A stretch of DNA of 64,000 nucleotides from Xylaria sp. FL1777. Its lineage: Eukaryota; Ascomycota; Sordariomycetes; Xylariales; Xylariaceae. Position numbers and translations under genes: made by a program. Shown piece after piece: positions 47,451 through 59,731 of the stretch (the stretch's first letter is position 1; each line of letters opens with the position of its first letter). Below the pieces are notes generated by a model. That model was not told the DNA's origin, searched no databases, and worked only from the letters and a program-made list of their open reading frames with translations. The DNA lies in contig MU400570.1 of assembly GCA_022578965.1 (NCBI GenBank), forward strand, positions 124,001-188,000. The letters are read 5' to 3'.

Positions 47451-50400
47451 GCTGCGCCGTGCCTGAGCAGAAGCGCTGGTCTCGCCTGAACGATCCAGCC
47501 AGTCCACCTTACTGGATTGACACCTGCCAACCGCGCGATCGCCTGGGTAGACCCTGACGATGGCCTGTACTATACGTATATCGATCTGTGTGGATAGGTT
47601 TCCGATGTGTCGAGACATATCACCAACAGGAGATAGATAGCGGAGTATGTACACTTCCCTACTAGGGACACTGGAATGCAGAATTCGTGAGACTTTGGAC
47701 GCATCCGTCACCTCACCGACAAAACGGGAGAATGACCTCACGGGCAAACGAAATGCTATTTACCAAAAGGGAAGAAAATCTCAAGTGGTCATGCTCGAGC
47801 TGATGAGGCGCAATCGCGATGTCTCGTCTGGGGAGAATCACACGCTCGGCTACTGGGTAGCAGTCAAGCGCTTTCGTCGGCGAATAGAAGATGGTCTATC
47901 TAGATCACACACTCCCCCAGCCGCGGCAGTACCTCTGTAGACACCTCGGTAGCCGCCAATGGACACACTCGCACTTTGGTGTACTTCACTTGTGAAAAAG
48001 AAGAGGGCGACGTTACATTGCCATTCTCAATTGGTACATGACAGGTAATTGATCGTCAGCTGGTAGCTCGTGGTTGTTGCTGCGTTTTGTAGTCCAGGTA
48101 GCTCACACTGCCGTACCTACTGCTATACTACCCTATGCGTATAGGTATACTTCAGTATTGAGTCTACTTCCATACATGTCAGTAAGGTAGATAGTATGTA
48201 GGTAGTAGAGCGTTGTACAGTATATACACGTGAATAGCCTATACTACATATACCTACGTTCAGGTGCTCGAGCTTGTGTCCATGTACCCAAGGTACTAGT
48301 GTACTACAAGTACACGTACAGCTCGACTGGAATGCACGAGGCGGAGGTGGTGTACCAGTATTGTGCGGTCAGTATTAGCGATGTTGTACCCATTGGAGGT
48401 ACTTGCAGTGTCCTCAGAGATGCTTCATACTCGAGCACGTAGTAGGTACCATCCGCGCACCCCACAGGCCGAAACGCCAATGGACGCCACTCCAGTACTT
48501 GGTCCAAGTATGTAGTGCCGGCTGCATGGGAGTCGCCTATTGGCCTGCGCGAGGGAAAATCACTTGCTTCCCTGGACGTTCGAAGCGTTCCATTGGCAGG
48601 CCCTTCAACGGTGGCGTTGGCAGGAGAGACATCCAATGGCCAGCCACGCTGCGTGAAGAAGGCAGTTGCATGCAGCCCCGTCATGCCACTACCGTCATCG
48701 CCCGCCCGTGTCTGGCTGCTTGTTACCTACAGCTTGCTACTGTGCTGGTGACTCGTCTTCTGCTGGCCTGTCTGGTATGTAGGTATTTGTTCTCGGTTGG
48801 CTTTTGTGAAGCGTCGATGTGCTGCATGCGGCTGGATTCCAAATCGGCCGGACCCCGAACACAAAGATAGCCACTCGGATCTTCTGCTCTGCTTTGAATG
48901 GCTTTGAATGGCACTCTGCTGGCCGTGTCTGGCCGTGGTCGCAGCGGAAGGAATACCTACGCATAGACCAACCGCAACCGCCATCGCCATCGCCGTCGCC
49001 ATCATAATGACCACTTTGTGAGTCTTGTTACAGCACAGAGCAGCCGTGGCGCAACCCTGGCTGCCTGTACACATCCACAAATGTACAAATGTACCTCCCG
49101 ACGTCTGGCTGTCAGTGACCTTCCATTCAGAGTAGTCTTCTCGGGGATGTCCTCGTGGCACAAGGGATTGGCAGTGTGGAGCCAGGAGCTTGTTAGATGC
49201 TCCTAGTGTAGCAATAGTTTAATAGTCAATTTAATTCTATAGCTGCCGTTGCCACATTGGGTATGTATGCACAAGTTGAAAGCAGATGGGATATGTATAC
49301 ATGTAGACTTTCATGCCAAAGCATTACCTAATAGCGTACCTGTTTGAAGATTGTTAGTATCTTCGCAGCAAGGTATCATCTACGTACTAGGTAGTATAAA
49401 CTCACACTCCTAAGGTTGTACCTACAATGTAAGTTGCTACACTTTCAGGCGGCACAAGATGCAGAATCACCGTCGTAAAATGGTGATCTGGTCGCTTGGG
49501 TACTAGTATACGTACTGCGTACAGGTATAGGCCAGATGGAACAGCTACCCCCGCGCCCCGTGGGCATAGCTCAACCAACCCCAGGTCCTACGGCGGTACG
49601 TCTACGCCTTTACGCATAGGTAGTCGCATAAGTAGTGTACTCCGTACAATGTCAAGCTTCCGACCCCAATTCCCCGGAACCTCTAAAGTAGTTCCCCCAG
49701 CTCGAAACGAGGTACGCTATTTCATCGGCCCGAATGGTCTTTCGCTATCATGAACTATACTAGGCACGGCTTTTTGGTGGAATTTTCTATTGGACTATCC
49801 ACGTATACGCTCGTATGCAAACAATGGGTGCACATACGATAGAACAGAGGAATACCTTATACACGTACTTCGCGTTCAAGTTCTCTGTCGATTTGCTTTG
49901 TGCTGTTGGGAGATCGGTGCTTTGATCGACTTACACGGCCAATTATCCGGGCAATTGATCAAATCATGAATCGCGACGTGAAAGCGCTCCCCTCTAGGGA
50001 TTGGTCGACCTCAGCTTCTAACTTGCCTCGCCTTTATTACCTCGCGATGCTGTACTACCGACACCACAACGTCCCTACCTTGAGCGATGGTACTGTGACA
50101 AAATGGTGTGCCAGTGTAGGACTGTTAGAAGCCAAGACAGCCGCATCCGGTGACACGTTTTTTATCTTGCGTCGGAAAGAGGCCAAGGAGGGGGCTTCGG
50201 CGGAAACACGGTCGCCCTGCAGCCACTGATACCTCGAGTCAGGAGACGACGACCAATCATCTCCAGTTCCACGCCGGTCTTCTACGGCTAAGGCGGTAAT
50301 CGGCGGTCGTGATGCCATCGTGGGATGGTAATTGATGTTGTATGATGGGCGCATGCGAAAAAGGAGGTAACATCACTGTGAAGGACTCTTCAACATACAC

Positions 50401-52728
50401 TGTCCTTCGTGAGTATGGTATACCTACCTCCCCAACACATGCCTATACGCCAGTACTTACTGTCCATTTTTTAAGCATATGCGACGGTAAGTTTAGTGTG
50501 TACGTAGCACTACATAGGTATTCCCACTTTTTACCCCAGGTATAAGCCATTGCCACTGTAATCTGGTCAGCGATCTGGTTCTGATCTGATTTACGCTACA
50601 GCAACACTAGATAGGCCTCGGCGACGAACTACTTTTCAATCACGTTGATCTAGATCTCACAATTCTCTGGAGAAGCCATAAGTGTACATGTAGTGCACAC
50701 CATATTATCGGTACTATACACACTGTATGCTAGTGTGCACTTGGGTAAGCTGCCTAGAGGTACCTATCCAGGTAAGGTAGGAAGTAGCCCACCTAAATAA
50801 ACTTGGCTCCCACACACATAGTGTACACAAACACGCCTGGGCACACACTAACACAATACCAGTACCTATGCGTAAGGTAGTGAAGTGTGCACAAAAAAGT
50901 TACTTAGGTACCGAGTGTTTGGATTCTAGATGGGACTAGCCTCTCGGTGGCCTCGTGGTCTCGTGGCCCAGCGTCGCCGTAAAAGTGGAATGCTATTAAC
51001 TCCGTTTTTTATGTCTCCAGCTTTCCTCGCCTTGCCTCGCCTTACCCGAGCTGCCTCGAGCTGCCTCACGACGCTCCTGAAGTGAACATCGCCCGGCATG
51101 TCTCGTCTCCGCCTCGTGTTCTACCGTGTCCCACGTGACACCACCCTCAGCTCATCATGGGCCCCGTCTCTGTCACATGAAAGCATGAAAGTTCTTCCAA
51201 CCACCAACAACAGTATTTCCTCTAGTCACGCGACTACGCAAATGCTTTTTCATCGCCCGCTCCACCATTACCCGCTGTAAGGATGAAGCTACCGGTATTC
51301 GGTATTTCGAAAACAAATGTGATACCTATTCCAAACAGCTTCAATCCGTTGGTCCCGCTCGAAGAAGATTTTCTCCCTTGTCTCCTACGCGGTAGATCGT
51401 GTCCTGGCTCTAGTGCAGTTGGACCTCGGCGGGACTTTTAAAGCTCCCGACTCAGCTGAGATCTCTTTACGTACAAGGTAACCAGTCTAGGCTAGGAAGG
51501 AAGCCTGATCACTGACTGTTCCATGTTTGCTTGATCCAAATTAGCCCGGCCGGCTTGTAACGCGCTTACTTAAGGTAAGTTGACTATACCCAACTACACA
51601 TATCCATGATACAATTATCATAATCGACTATAATATTCCAATTACTGCGTCGTTAATTAGCTCCACTGGGGTATCACGACGCTTATTACAGGATAATTAC
51701 GACACTCGACCATTGGTTAAATGCAGATGCAGCAATCAAACCAACATACCTAAACTACGCATACTTACTAGCTAGATGACGCGCGACATAGCCAACATTT
51801 TTAACACACGGCTAATGTGGCATATCCTGTGATAGGTTAAGATTTCCCACACGGCCGGTGCATGACGGATCCGGGACCTTAATAGAGTCACGATCTGCCC
51901 CTTTTCCAGCCTGGCCGGGACAAACCGCTTTCCCCCTATAACAGATCTCGCCCATCGAAAACGAAAGGCAACAAAAAAAAAAAGATAGTTTTATCCCACT
52001 ACATGTATGATCTGCTGTTGTAGTTTCTGTTGCATTTGCTAATACCCCTATTCTATGTAAGATTCTGAATGTTAGCTCAACACTGCGAGTCAGATTAGGT
52101 TCTAGCGTAATTGTGTTTAGCCTACTAAGAGCCCTCCTATGCTTAATATGGTCAGAACCCCGGAATTGTTTGCCACAATTTTCGCGCCCTTTAGTACGAC
52201 TCTAAATCCTACGCGGTAGGTGGACAAACTTTTGTTTGACCTTAGACTCACAAGGGCGTAAAAGCGTTGATAGATCGTATCATCGTATCAGTTGCAAAAT
52301 GGGAGCCTCCAGTGAAACACTTGCCCTTATGAAGCTTGAGTGGCCTTACTTGTATTCCAAGACACTTACTCGTCACATGGCATTTTTAGAGGGCTTGGAA
52401 ATGACTACCTACCAAAGGCTCATTCATGGGCATACTTGGTGATTGACCTGATCTAAGGGAATGTGTCGAACTGATGCGTCAGACAGCCTATCTAGCACAA
52501 TGCGGGAACAGGAATGACCAAACACGGAAAATGAAGACGGAAGAAGACGATCTCTCCAACCGCTTGTATCACAGCTGACTAAGACTTTAACATAGCAGTC
52601 CGTTTCGAAGCCTGCAAACAGTCATCCACCAAAGGCACTAGAGTATCCTCCGTGCGCGCACGGAATATGACAGGAGAAACAGAGTAGGTCGTCTATGTAG
52701 ACTGGAACGCCGCAGTCTCTCTCATGAC

Positions 52729-55700
52729 TCAGGCCACCAGCTTGGCGACCCTCTTCTCCAGGCTGTCCTCGAACTGCTGGACGCCGCCCGCGAGCTCGCT
52801 CATCTGGCCGGCCCGCAGACGGTAGACCAGTCTCCGTCGCGGGGTCTCCTCCTCTTCATCGGAGACATCACTGCCCGCGTCGCCGTCGCCCCCCTCGACG
52901 ACGCCGCGCATGAACCACCGGTCGTGGCTGACCACCACCACGGCGCCCTCCCAGTCGCTCAGGGCCTCGCGCATCGCCGTCACCGTCTCGTAGTCGAGGT
53001 GCGTCGTCGCCTCGTCGAGGATCAGGCAGTGCGGATTTGTGCGCAGGATCCGGGCCACTAGATTTTTTTTTCTCTAGGTCAGTGAATCGAATTACTATTT
53101 TTGGCAGCGGAGCGTAATGAAATTCATGGCATGTTTCGAGAAACGTGAGAACGGAACCGTCTAAGACATGATCTTGGTCTAGAAGTGAAGCCATTGTATT
53201 CTAGAACTCCCCCTCCCCCCCCTTTTCCAAAAATGGAAATGACTCTTGAGAGTCTTGATCACTTACTCTCAAGCCGAACTAGCTGTCCGCCCGACAGCTT
53301 GCGGATGGCCACGTCGGACGCAAGTCGTCCGGGCAGACCGAGAGAGGCCAGCAGGGCACGCACGGGGCCCTCTTCGTGCTCTGTGGACTCCGTCTCCTTC
53401 AGGAGTAGCGCGAGGGCCGTCATGTCCGGCTCCGCGACGCCCAGCTCCTGGAGCTTCTCCACGGCATGTTGGGAGTAATATCCTATCTTTAGCCGCGGGT
53501 GCAAGGTCACCGTGCCCGAGCTGGGCTTCGTCTCGCCGACGAGCAGCTTGATGAGGGTGGACTTGCCGCCGCCGTTCAGCCCGACGATCCCGATCCGGTC
53601 GCCCATGTGGATGGAGAGCATCACGTCCTGCAGGACCAGGGGCGGGGGGGCGGCTTTCGTCTTTGGGTCTCGCGGGTAGCGGAAGGATGTCTTATCCAGA
53701 GACTTTTTTCAGCATAAGGTTAGTGATCCCTCTTTTTCAGACCAACAAGCTCTCATAGATCAGATCCCCATCTCCCATCTAGAACCACGCGGAGCCTCCG
53801 AGACAGGATGCTAGCCCGAAACGGAACCCACTCCTGCGCGAGGCTGAGACAGGGAGATGATAAAACTGAACTTGTTTGTGGGAGGCCGTCCACTCACAAT
53901 CAATGCGCCTGGGAACCGCAGGTCGGGCGGCTCGGGTAGAACAAAGTGCACGGGTCTCTCATCTTGTGGTATCTCGATCTCAGCGCGGCTGGTTAAATGA
54001 TAGCCCAAGAGATCGCGATTCAGCTTGAACCGGCCACCACGGGCGCTTATCTCGATACCCCAGCGATCGTCGAGTTTCTTCTGGCGAGACTTCGCTTGCC
54101 GGATCTTGTTTTGGTCGTCCTTGGCTTTGCCTTCGCGCATATTCCTCTGTATACTATAACACCACGCGTTAGTGGCGTTCCCTCCTGAAGGTAGACTTTG
54201 CAGTTAGGTTTCTCTCTTTTTTTTTTTTTTTAGAGAATATCTCGCAGTATAGGTTTAGCAATGGAAGGAGAATCTTGACCCCTGAATCGGGAGAAAGTTA
54301 GCTTAGTAACACTCACGTTTGCTGGATGTGTTCCTTTTTCTTGTCCTGAGCCTCCTTCATCTTGGTCAAGTGAATCTTCTTCTCCCCTTGTGCTTCTTCG
54401 TAGGTCGGCAGGTCGCCGTGGAAATACGTGATGCCCTTCGCCTTGAGGATGAGCAGATCAGTGCACAGCGAGATGAAGTCGCGGTCGTGCGACACGAGGA
54501 TGAGCGTCGGCGCGTCCGTCGACTCGCCCAGCGCCGTGAGATACCGCTGCAGCCACAGGATGCCCAGCAGGTCGAGGAAGTTGGTCGGCTCGTCGAGGAT
54601 CAGGATGTCCGTCTCCTGGAGCAGCGCCGCCGCCAACGCCGTCCGCATCCTCCACCCGCCCGACAAGCTCGCCACCGGCTGCAGCATCGCCGTCTCCGAG
54701 AAGCCCAGGCCCGTCAGCAGCTTCTTCGCCCGCGACTCCACCTCCGCCATCTTCGACGGCTCCACCACGAGCTGCAGGTCTGCGAGCATCTCCGCGGCCT
54801 CGGCCGTCTCCTTCGCGAGCGTCTCGGGGGAGATCTCCTCGTCTTTCTGAGCGTATCTTCAGTCCGAGTTAGCTGACTGACGTTGCACGACTACTAACCA
54901 ACCCCCTTAAATCATTCACGAGACGCTCGAAACATACATTGCGTCGAACTCGGCGACCGTCTTTTCCGCTGCTATCAGGTTCTTCCGCGCCTGCATGCCC
55001 CTCGCACCGCTCCGCAGTTTCGCGTCCTTCGCCTTCAGGAACAGGTCCTTCTGCAGCCGCTCGCGGCGGAGCTTCCGCAGGCTCCGGAGGGCGTCGAATG
55101 GGTTCGTGCTCTCGACGCCCTGGGACAGATCTCCGCTCATCTTTAGTTACACGGATATTTCGCCAACCTCCCCCACCAAAATGCCGTGCCGACGGCGAGC
55201 GAGGGTACGGGGTCTCACCTTCTAATTCTTGCTGTGCTTCATGTCTGGCTGTGGCGCGCTCGATGACCTCTTCTAGCACGCTCCGGCTGGACGGGGGCGA
55301 GACGGTTTGTTCTGTGTCCGCTTCTACTTCGATGTCTCCGGCGTCGGTCTGTTGTAGGATTACGATGCGGGTCTCCTCCGGTACTTTAACAAGTAGGTCA
55401 GCAGAGATTCATTCTTTTTTCGAGGGGAGGTATAGGTAGTCTCTTGAATTATGCATTCTTTACTTGCATAACAGATCTTTTTCCTCTTCGTACTCCAAAA
55501 TGAAAATATAGGACAGCGTTTCTTGATGTTGACTTACCACCAGGGATCAGCTTCTGGGCGATGGCCTTAAGCAATGCTGTGGTACATGGGTATATTAGCT
55601 CCTACTTTCCTGAGCCCGTTTTCTTTATTTGTTCAATGAATAGCGCCGTAGCTAATAAGCTCACGTCACGTACTTGATTTTCCTGATCCGTTTCGTCCGA

Positions 55701-56068
55701 CAAGCGCATACCTCTGACCAGCTTTTAATCGCAGAGTGGCGTTATCCAGGACCTCGGTGCCCTCGCTTCGAGCCTTGCCCTTGGCCACTTTCTTTGCGCT
55801 GGTGGTGCTAGTACCTTTGGCTTTCGATGAGGGCCCTGATGTGACCGTGATGCTTAGACCCTCGATATCCAGCTGAAAAGTAGCGTATATTAGCTAATAT
55901 CCTCTTGTGGCGATACGTGTGACTCTTGAGATCTAAGCACGTGAGGGTTATGGAGGAAATGAAGTAGGAGAAGCTCACCTCGCGGTAATCGGGCACTTTA
56001 ATGTTAAAGCGAGTCTGTTTCGACGTGCATAGAATCGTCGTGACGCTTTCTGCTTCCATGGACGTCAT
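52729..56068 (-). CDS. ABCF-family ATPase with two ABC domains (Gcn20/Uup-like), nine exons
   Basis: Soluble twin-ATPase of the ABCF class, whose members act on ribosomes rather than as transporters. Exons 55979-56068, 55674-55872, 55538-55576, about 55209-55383, about 54938-55135, 54317-54856, 53898-54153, 53267-53702 and 52729-53057 give about 753 residues. Domain 1: Walker A GRNGSGKS (split from the next exon by an intron), signature SLSGGWRMR, Walker B ILILDEPTNFLD, H-loop LVSHDRDF. A charged linker follows (KKKEHIQQTIQRNMREGKAK). Domain 2: Walker A GLNGGGKST, signature LSGGQLVRLE, Walker B-like LILDEATTHLD, H-loop VVSHDRWF. All introns have clear GT/AG ends except exon 4 to 5. There the strong donor G|GTGAGA (55218) cannot keep frame, and a weaker donor at 55208 with an ATGAG acceptor is needed. 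Confidence 0.85.
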
Positions 56069-56840
56069 GGCGGTGGTGACTTGTCAATAGCTGAGGCAAT
56101 TCCCAGACGAGTACTCTTTCTTTCTTTCTTCCTTCTCTCTCCCTTTGAGTTGATTAAAGTGGAGTTAATGGAAATATATTAAGCATTGATGAACGTGTTG
56201 AGCGAATTTGGCCGCTGGTGTTGATTTCACATCGCTTCTATCGTGGTTGCAATGTCACATGTCAAATCAACATACATACACACACACACATATATATATT
56301 TATATATGTCTTTCTTCTTCAAGGCTGTAATTTCCTACTTATTCGCTCGATTAATAGATCGATACCGAGGGGTTTCGTGGTTTCCGCCTTTAGCTTGCAG
56401 TAGCGCAGATGAATCATTCTGATGCCAGACCACGCGACTCAATGATTGGCTGATGTAACATATTGTACTATGCAAATCCCAGTTGTCGTGACTCAAGCGG
56501 CTGAGCGACCTTCGAATTCATTGAAACGCCCATGCGTATCCTACGGTATTTAAAGAGACTGGCTAAAACTAGAATTCATGGTTCGTTTATAGGTCGTTCA
56601 TAACGTGGAACTAATCCTCGCGGTTCTCGGAAGCTATTCTGGTTTGCGTATGGTATTGATCAGTAGAATTGGACTATGAAAATTTCGAGGCATTATGACA
56701 TTCGCTGTGAGTATAGTAGTATAACTACGGTGTCTATATTAAGGTATTCTAGACGCTCTCCTGATGATAAGACTCTTCTAGTTTTAGATAACCTGTAGGC
56801 TTGCTGAGAAGCTAGAAGCTATATGAATAAAGCATTTGAT
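56069..56840. other. Intergenic: ABCF promoter, lipid-kinase 3' side
   Basis: 772 bp of spacer between two leftward genes. It contains TTCTTTC-rich DNA next to the ABCF start and an (AC)n then (AT)n tract at about 56276-56307. No gene. Confidence 0.6.
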
Positions 56841-58292
56841 CTATGACGCAAATTCATAGGCAGTTGACCCATCCACGAGAACTCTCAAATGCCGTGCTGC
56901 CTCCTTACTAACAACCATGCATCCGCCGGCGGGAATCTCAACAATGGTGCCGTCGATACAAACCTTCCTCCACCTTGCGTCCTCCTCGTGCGTCGTGATT
57001 CTGATATCGTCGATGTCTTCATATCCCACTTCTTCCATGTCCACATGTTTACCCCCGTCATATGCAGCCATCATGATACCCATTGTCTTCGGACCATCGA
57101 CGGGCCCGAAATGCACGAGGCGCAATTGTCCGTCCAGGGGCTGGCTGGCGGGAGAGATGCAGAACATCTTCTCTAAGTTAGAGACGGTTGTTGCTAGGAT
57201 GTAGGCGTGCTGGTCCCGATCTAACTTCTTAACAACATGTTCCCCATCTGTAGAAGAAGAGCGGCTGATCTCCACGGTAGCCCGGTACGCATGGCTTTCC
57301 TTCAGTAGCTCCTCTGCTACCATGTGAAACCGTTGGGCGCCGTGCTTCCGGTATTCTGGTGTGTCGCTCTCCCACACCAACTGGCTGTGAAAACCGTAGC
57401 TGGCAACCACCACACCGTAGAGATGCGTGACATACTCCGTTTGTTCTCCGAGACTGGGAGTTGAATCCGTTGCCGTATTCGTAGAGTCGTTCCTAGTAGA
57501 TGCGGGATCTAAGGTCTCCGAATATGCGATTGTGCGTGAGCCCTCTGGGAACACTGCTTTAAACGAGGGCAGCGGGGCAGCTCTCCCGCGCAGCAATGTG
57601 CGCAGACCTTGTACAAGGTCCAAGGCCGCCGGGGGAGCATTTACTATCTTGTGTAGCGAGTGGAACAGCGCGTTACCGGTACCAAGGGGTAGGATGGCGA
57701 GAAGCGGTGGACTTGGGGTGATGTTGACATTCTCCGTCGACGACGCGTATCCATTTAGCATGTCTATTACACCCCCGTCTCCGCTAAGCAGCACGACGGT
57801 ATGCTCAACATTCGCCCCGCTGCGATCCTTCACTGCAAGATCCTCGGAGAACTTCTTCACGTTCTCTGCGTCTTGCGTGACGAGCAAGTGATAGGAGCCC
57901 TGCCCCGGCTCTCCCGAGGTAGCTGTGAGGCCGAACGCCTCAAGCAACGGCGCAAGAACATTGTCGTAGAACTGCGTGCTAAGCCTCGTGCCCGAGTGTG
58001 TGGACACAATGACATGAACTCTGCGCTGTGGGCCCGACTGGAGATGCACGGGCGGTTCACTGATACCGAAGCCGTCCAACAGGACCTGCAGAGCCTTATC
58101 CTCACTATCATCACTCCTAGCGTGGGACGAGCGCCGTAGCGTGAACGAGGGCTTCCCGTCTTGTTCCGTTTGCTCTAAGGAGAAGATCTCGTAGACATCT
58201 TTTGCCGCCAACTCTTTCTTCAAAATGCAAATAACCTGCTCTGAGCTAGGGAGTTTTGCGACATCTTGACCGGCTGGGTTATCTGCCGGCAT
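56841..58292 (-). CDS. DAGK-catalytic-domain lipid kinase-like protein (sphingosine/diacylglycerol kinase family)
   Basis: Single-exon gene, 483 residues. The N-terminal ~90 residues are variable. The kinase-like domain begins at RRVHVIVSTHSGTRLSTQFY and includes VVLLSGDGGVIDMLNGY, the site of the usual GGDGT nucleotide loop, and LLAILPLGTGNALFHSL, the LPxGTGND-like motif. The C-terminal beta-rich half (RKVCIDGTIVEIPAGG) fits the LCB/sphingosine kinase fold. A related enzyme would phosphorylate a long-chain base or diacylglycerol at membranes. The glycine loop reads SGDGG instead of GGDGT, so activity cannot be taken for granted, although I recall fungal relatives with similar loops. No signal peptide or transmembrane segment is apparent. 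Confidence 0.85.
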   Translation of the reverse strand: MPADNPAGQDVAKLPSSEQVICILKKELAAKDVYEIFSLEQTEQDGKPSFTLRRSSHARSDDSEDKALQVLLDGFGISEPPVHLQSGPQRRVHVIVSTHSGTRLSTQFYDNVLAPLLEAFGLTATSGEPGQGSYHLLVTQDAENVKKFSEDLAVKDRSGANVEHTVVLLSGDGGVIDMLNGYASSTENVNITPSPPLLAILPLGTGNALFHSLHKIVNAPPAALDLVQGLRTLLRGRAAPLPSFKAVFPEGSRTIAYSETLDPASTRNDSTNTATDSTPSLGEQTEYVTHLYGVVVASYGFHSQLVWESDTPEYRKHGAQRFHMVAEELLKESHAYRATVEISRSSSTDGEHVVKKLDRDQHAYILATTVSNLEKMFCISPASQPLDGQLRLVHFGPVDGPKTMGIMMAAYDGGKHVDMEEVGYEDIDDIRITTHEEDARWRKVCIDGTIVEIPAGGCMVVSKEAARHLRVLVDGSTAYEFAS

Positions 58293-58659
58293 TTTGATGG
58301 TCAGCAGTCTACAGATCTTCTAGCTAGTCGGGCGCTCAAGCTCCAGGATCGCTCGAATTCTATAGAAGCCTTTGTCGTCTTGATATAATCGATCATGGGC
58401 GGGGTTATCGTCGCAAGGCTGAGGCAGACTGATGTGGTACTCGAACAGGCAGTAGAAAGATGGTATCATCAGCCATGCTGATTGACCACAAAAGTGGGCC
58501 ACGTTCGTTATCTTGTACATGGCGCAAAGTGATATATATCGCTTATAAGATAATACTACCTTCGAAAATAATGTGACATCCTTCTTTTTGTACTCGAGTT
58601 GATCCTATCATTCATCGAATGGGGTTTGAAGTGGTATTAGCCAACCGAAGTAGGAAGCG

Positions 58660-58665
58660 AAAAAA
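58660..58665 (-). terminator. T6 Pol III terminator for the tRNA-like locus
   Basis: Run of six T on the minus strand, 6 nt after the 3' end of the tRNA-like fold. Confidence 0.5.
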
Positions 58666-58671
58666 TAGGTT

Positions 58672-58803
58672 TGGCCAACGAGGGAATCGAACCCCCAATG
58701 CCTAGCGATACAGAGTAGTGATATTGAGTAGTGATATTGTGCGCTGAGTAATGATAGTAGGTAGATATGCTTCGCTAGGCCGTACCAACTCGGCCATTGA
58801 TTT
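58672..58803 (-). tRNA. tRNA-like locus with Pol III A/B boxes and a 63-nt insert; probable tRNA pseudogene
   Basis: On the minus strand: an A box TGGCCGAGTTGG (fits TRGCNNAGYNGG), a perfect 4-bp D stem (GCCG/CGGC) with an 8-nt loop, a 7-8-bp anticodon-type stem (58701-58708 with 58772-58779), a 5-bp T stem with loop TTCGATT (B box GGTTCGATTCC), and a T6 Pol III terminator at 58660-58665. The anticodon loop is filled by 63 nt, longer than usual for a tRNA intron, containing a 13-bp direct repeat (58713-58725, 58726-58738). The 3' acceptor strand (GTTGGCC) does not pair with the 5' side (AAATCAA), and no U33 or clear anticodon can be assigned. It is therefore more likely a decayed tRNA or other Pol III RNA than a working tRNA. 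Confidence 0.45.
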
Positions 58804-59731
58804 TATTTTCTTTATGGAATGAGAGGTTAAACTGCTATATAAACTTCTGTTTACTGTTGCTTGGCATAGAGTTTACGCCAGGACCTGCTTTGTATACCTT
58901 ATTGGCCAATATCCCGAGTATAAATATGTGGCTTTCTGCCTGGCTTAAAAAGACTTAGGACGAGCAGTGAGTGTGACGCCTGCCAATTCCTAGGCATGCC
59001 GCTGACTAGAGGCCTACTTCAAGACCATCCCCATTTCGAAGCTGGGGCTAATGCTTCATAATATTCCATTGCTTTGGTCGATGTGATCCAGATCCAGCCA
59101 CAAAGCTGATATGATGTTGTTTAGAGGTAAGAACCGTAAACTAGCTGGCAAACACGCCAATTTCTGGCGAGTAGTACAGTTGTACTCGTTTCCCCGGACG
59201 CGAACACTCCGGCTTCGGCTATTCGTGCCTACACACATATGGGTAGTTCAATTGTCAGATATGGCGAGAGGACATTTACGAGTCTTCCAACAAATGTTAT
59301 CTCGGCTCCTGGGAACGATACAGATCATGGAAAACCTGAAACAGAAAAATTCGTTACCTATTGAGCCTAGCCATTTGCATACATTGCTGAATGGTTATTG
59401 TATTGTTCGGCCATCTGACGTGGTGGTTGAGATCCAAGGTGAAAGGGAGTGAGCTGAGACCAATTGCGGTCACCGAAAAGAAAAAAGAAAGGTATAGTAC
59501 CTAGATCTACGCTTACCTATTTCTTCCCTACCTACCCAAGGCCAATCAAGGGGCTGGGATCTTCCAAGGCCCCTCCACCAGACCCACAGCAAATCCCCCG
59601 CCGTTACTTAAGTGCCCGCTAGGTTAGCGTATCTCTCCTCTGGAGGGGTTAACTTAAGCATTCACATGTGTCTCGAAAGCTCCTACATTTCTACATATAC
59701 ATTACTTCGTCGACTTCTGGCACCGTCGGTT

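Larger units (their letters stand above)
46115..52728. other. 6.6-kb gene-poor region upstream of the hexose transporter
   Basis: No frame here shows a domain, signal peptide or coherent introns. The longest, 266 codons on the minus strand at 46374-47174, is low-complexity and lies in the transporter promoter. Simple repeats occur at 46493-46528 and 47423-47450, with TAGGTA/TACCTA words throughout 47.1-51 kb. The stretch 51.5-52.2 kb is AT-rich, but I could not identify transposon ends or a recognisable relic. Confidence 0.5.

Noticed and set aside
48304..49161. Overlapping 120-155-codon frames on both strands
   Set aside because: Frames on both strands of the same DNA with no domain, no splice support and TAGGTA-type repeats inside.
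51541..52200. AT-rich stretch as a RIP-mutated transposon
   Set aside because: No terminal repeats, duplicated copy or transposase relic could be recognised within the window. Left as an open question only.
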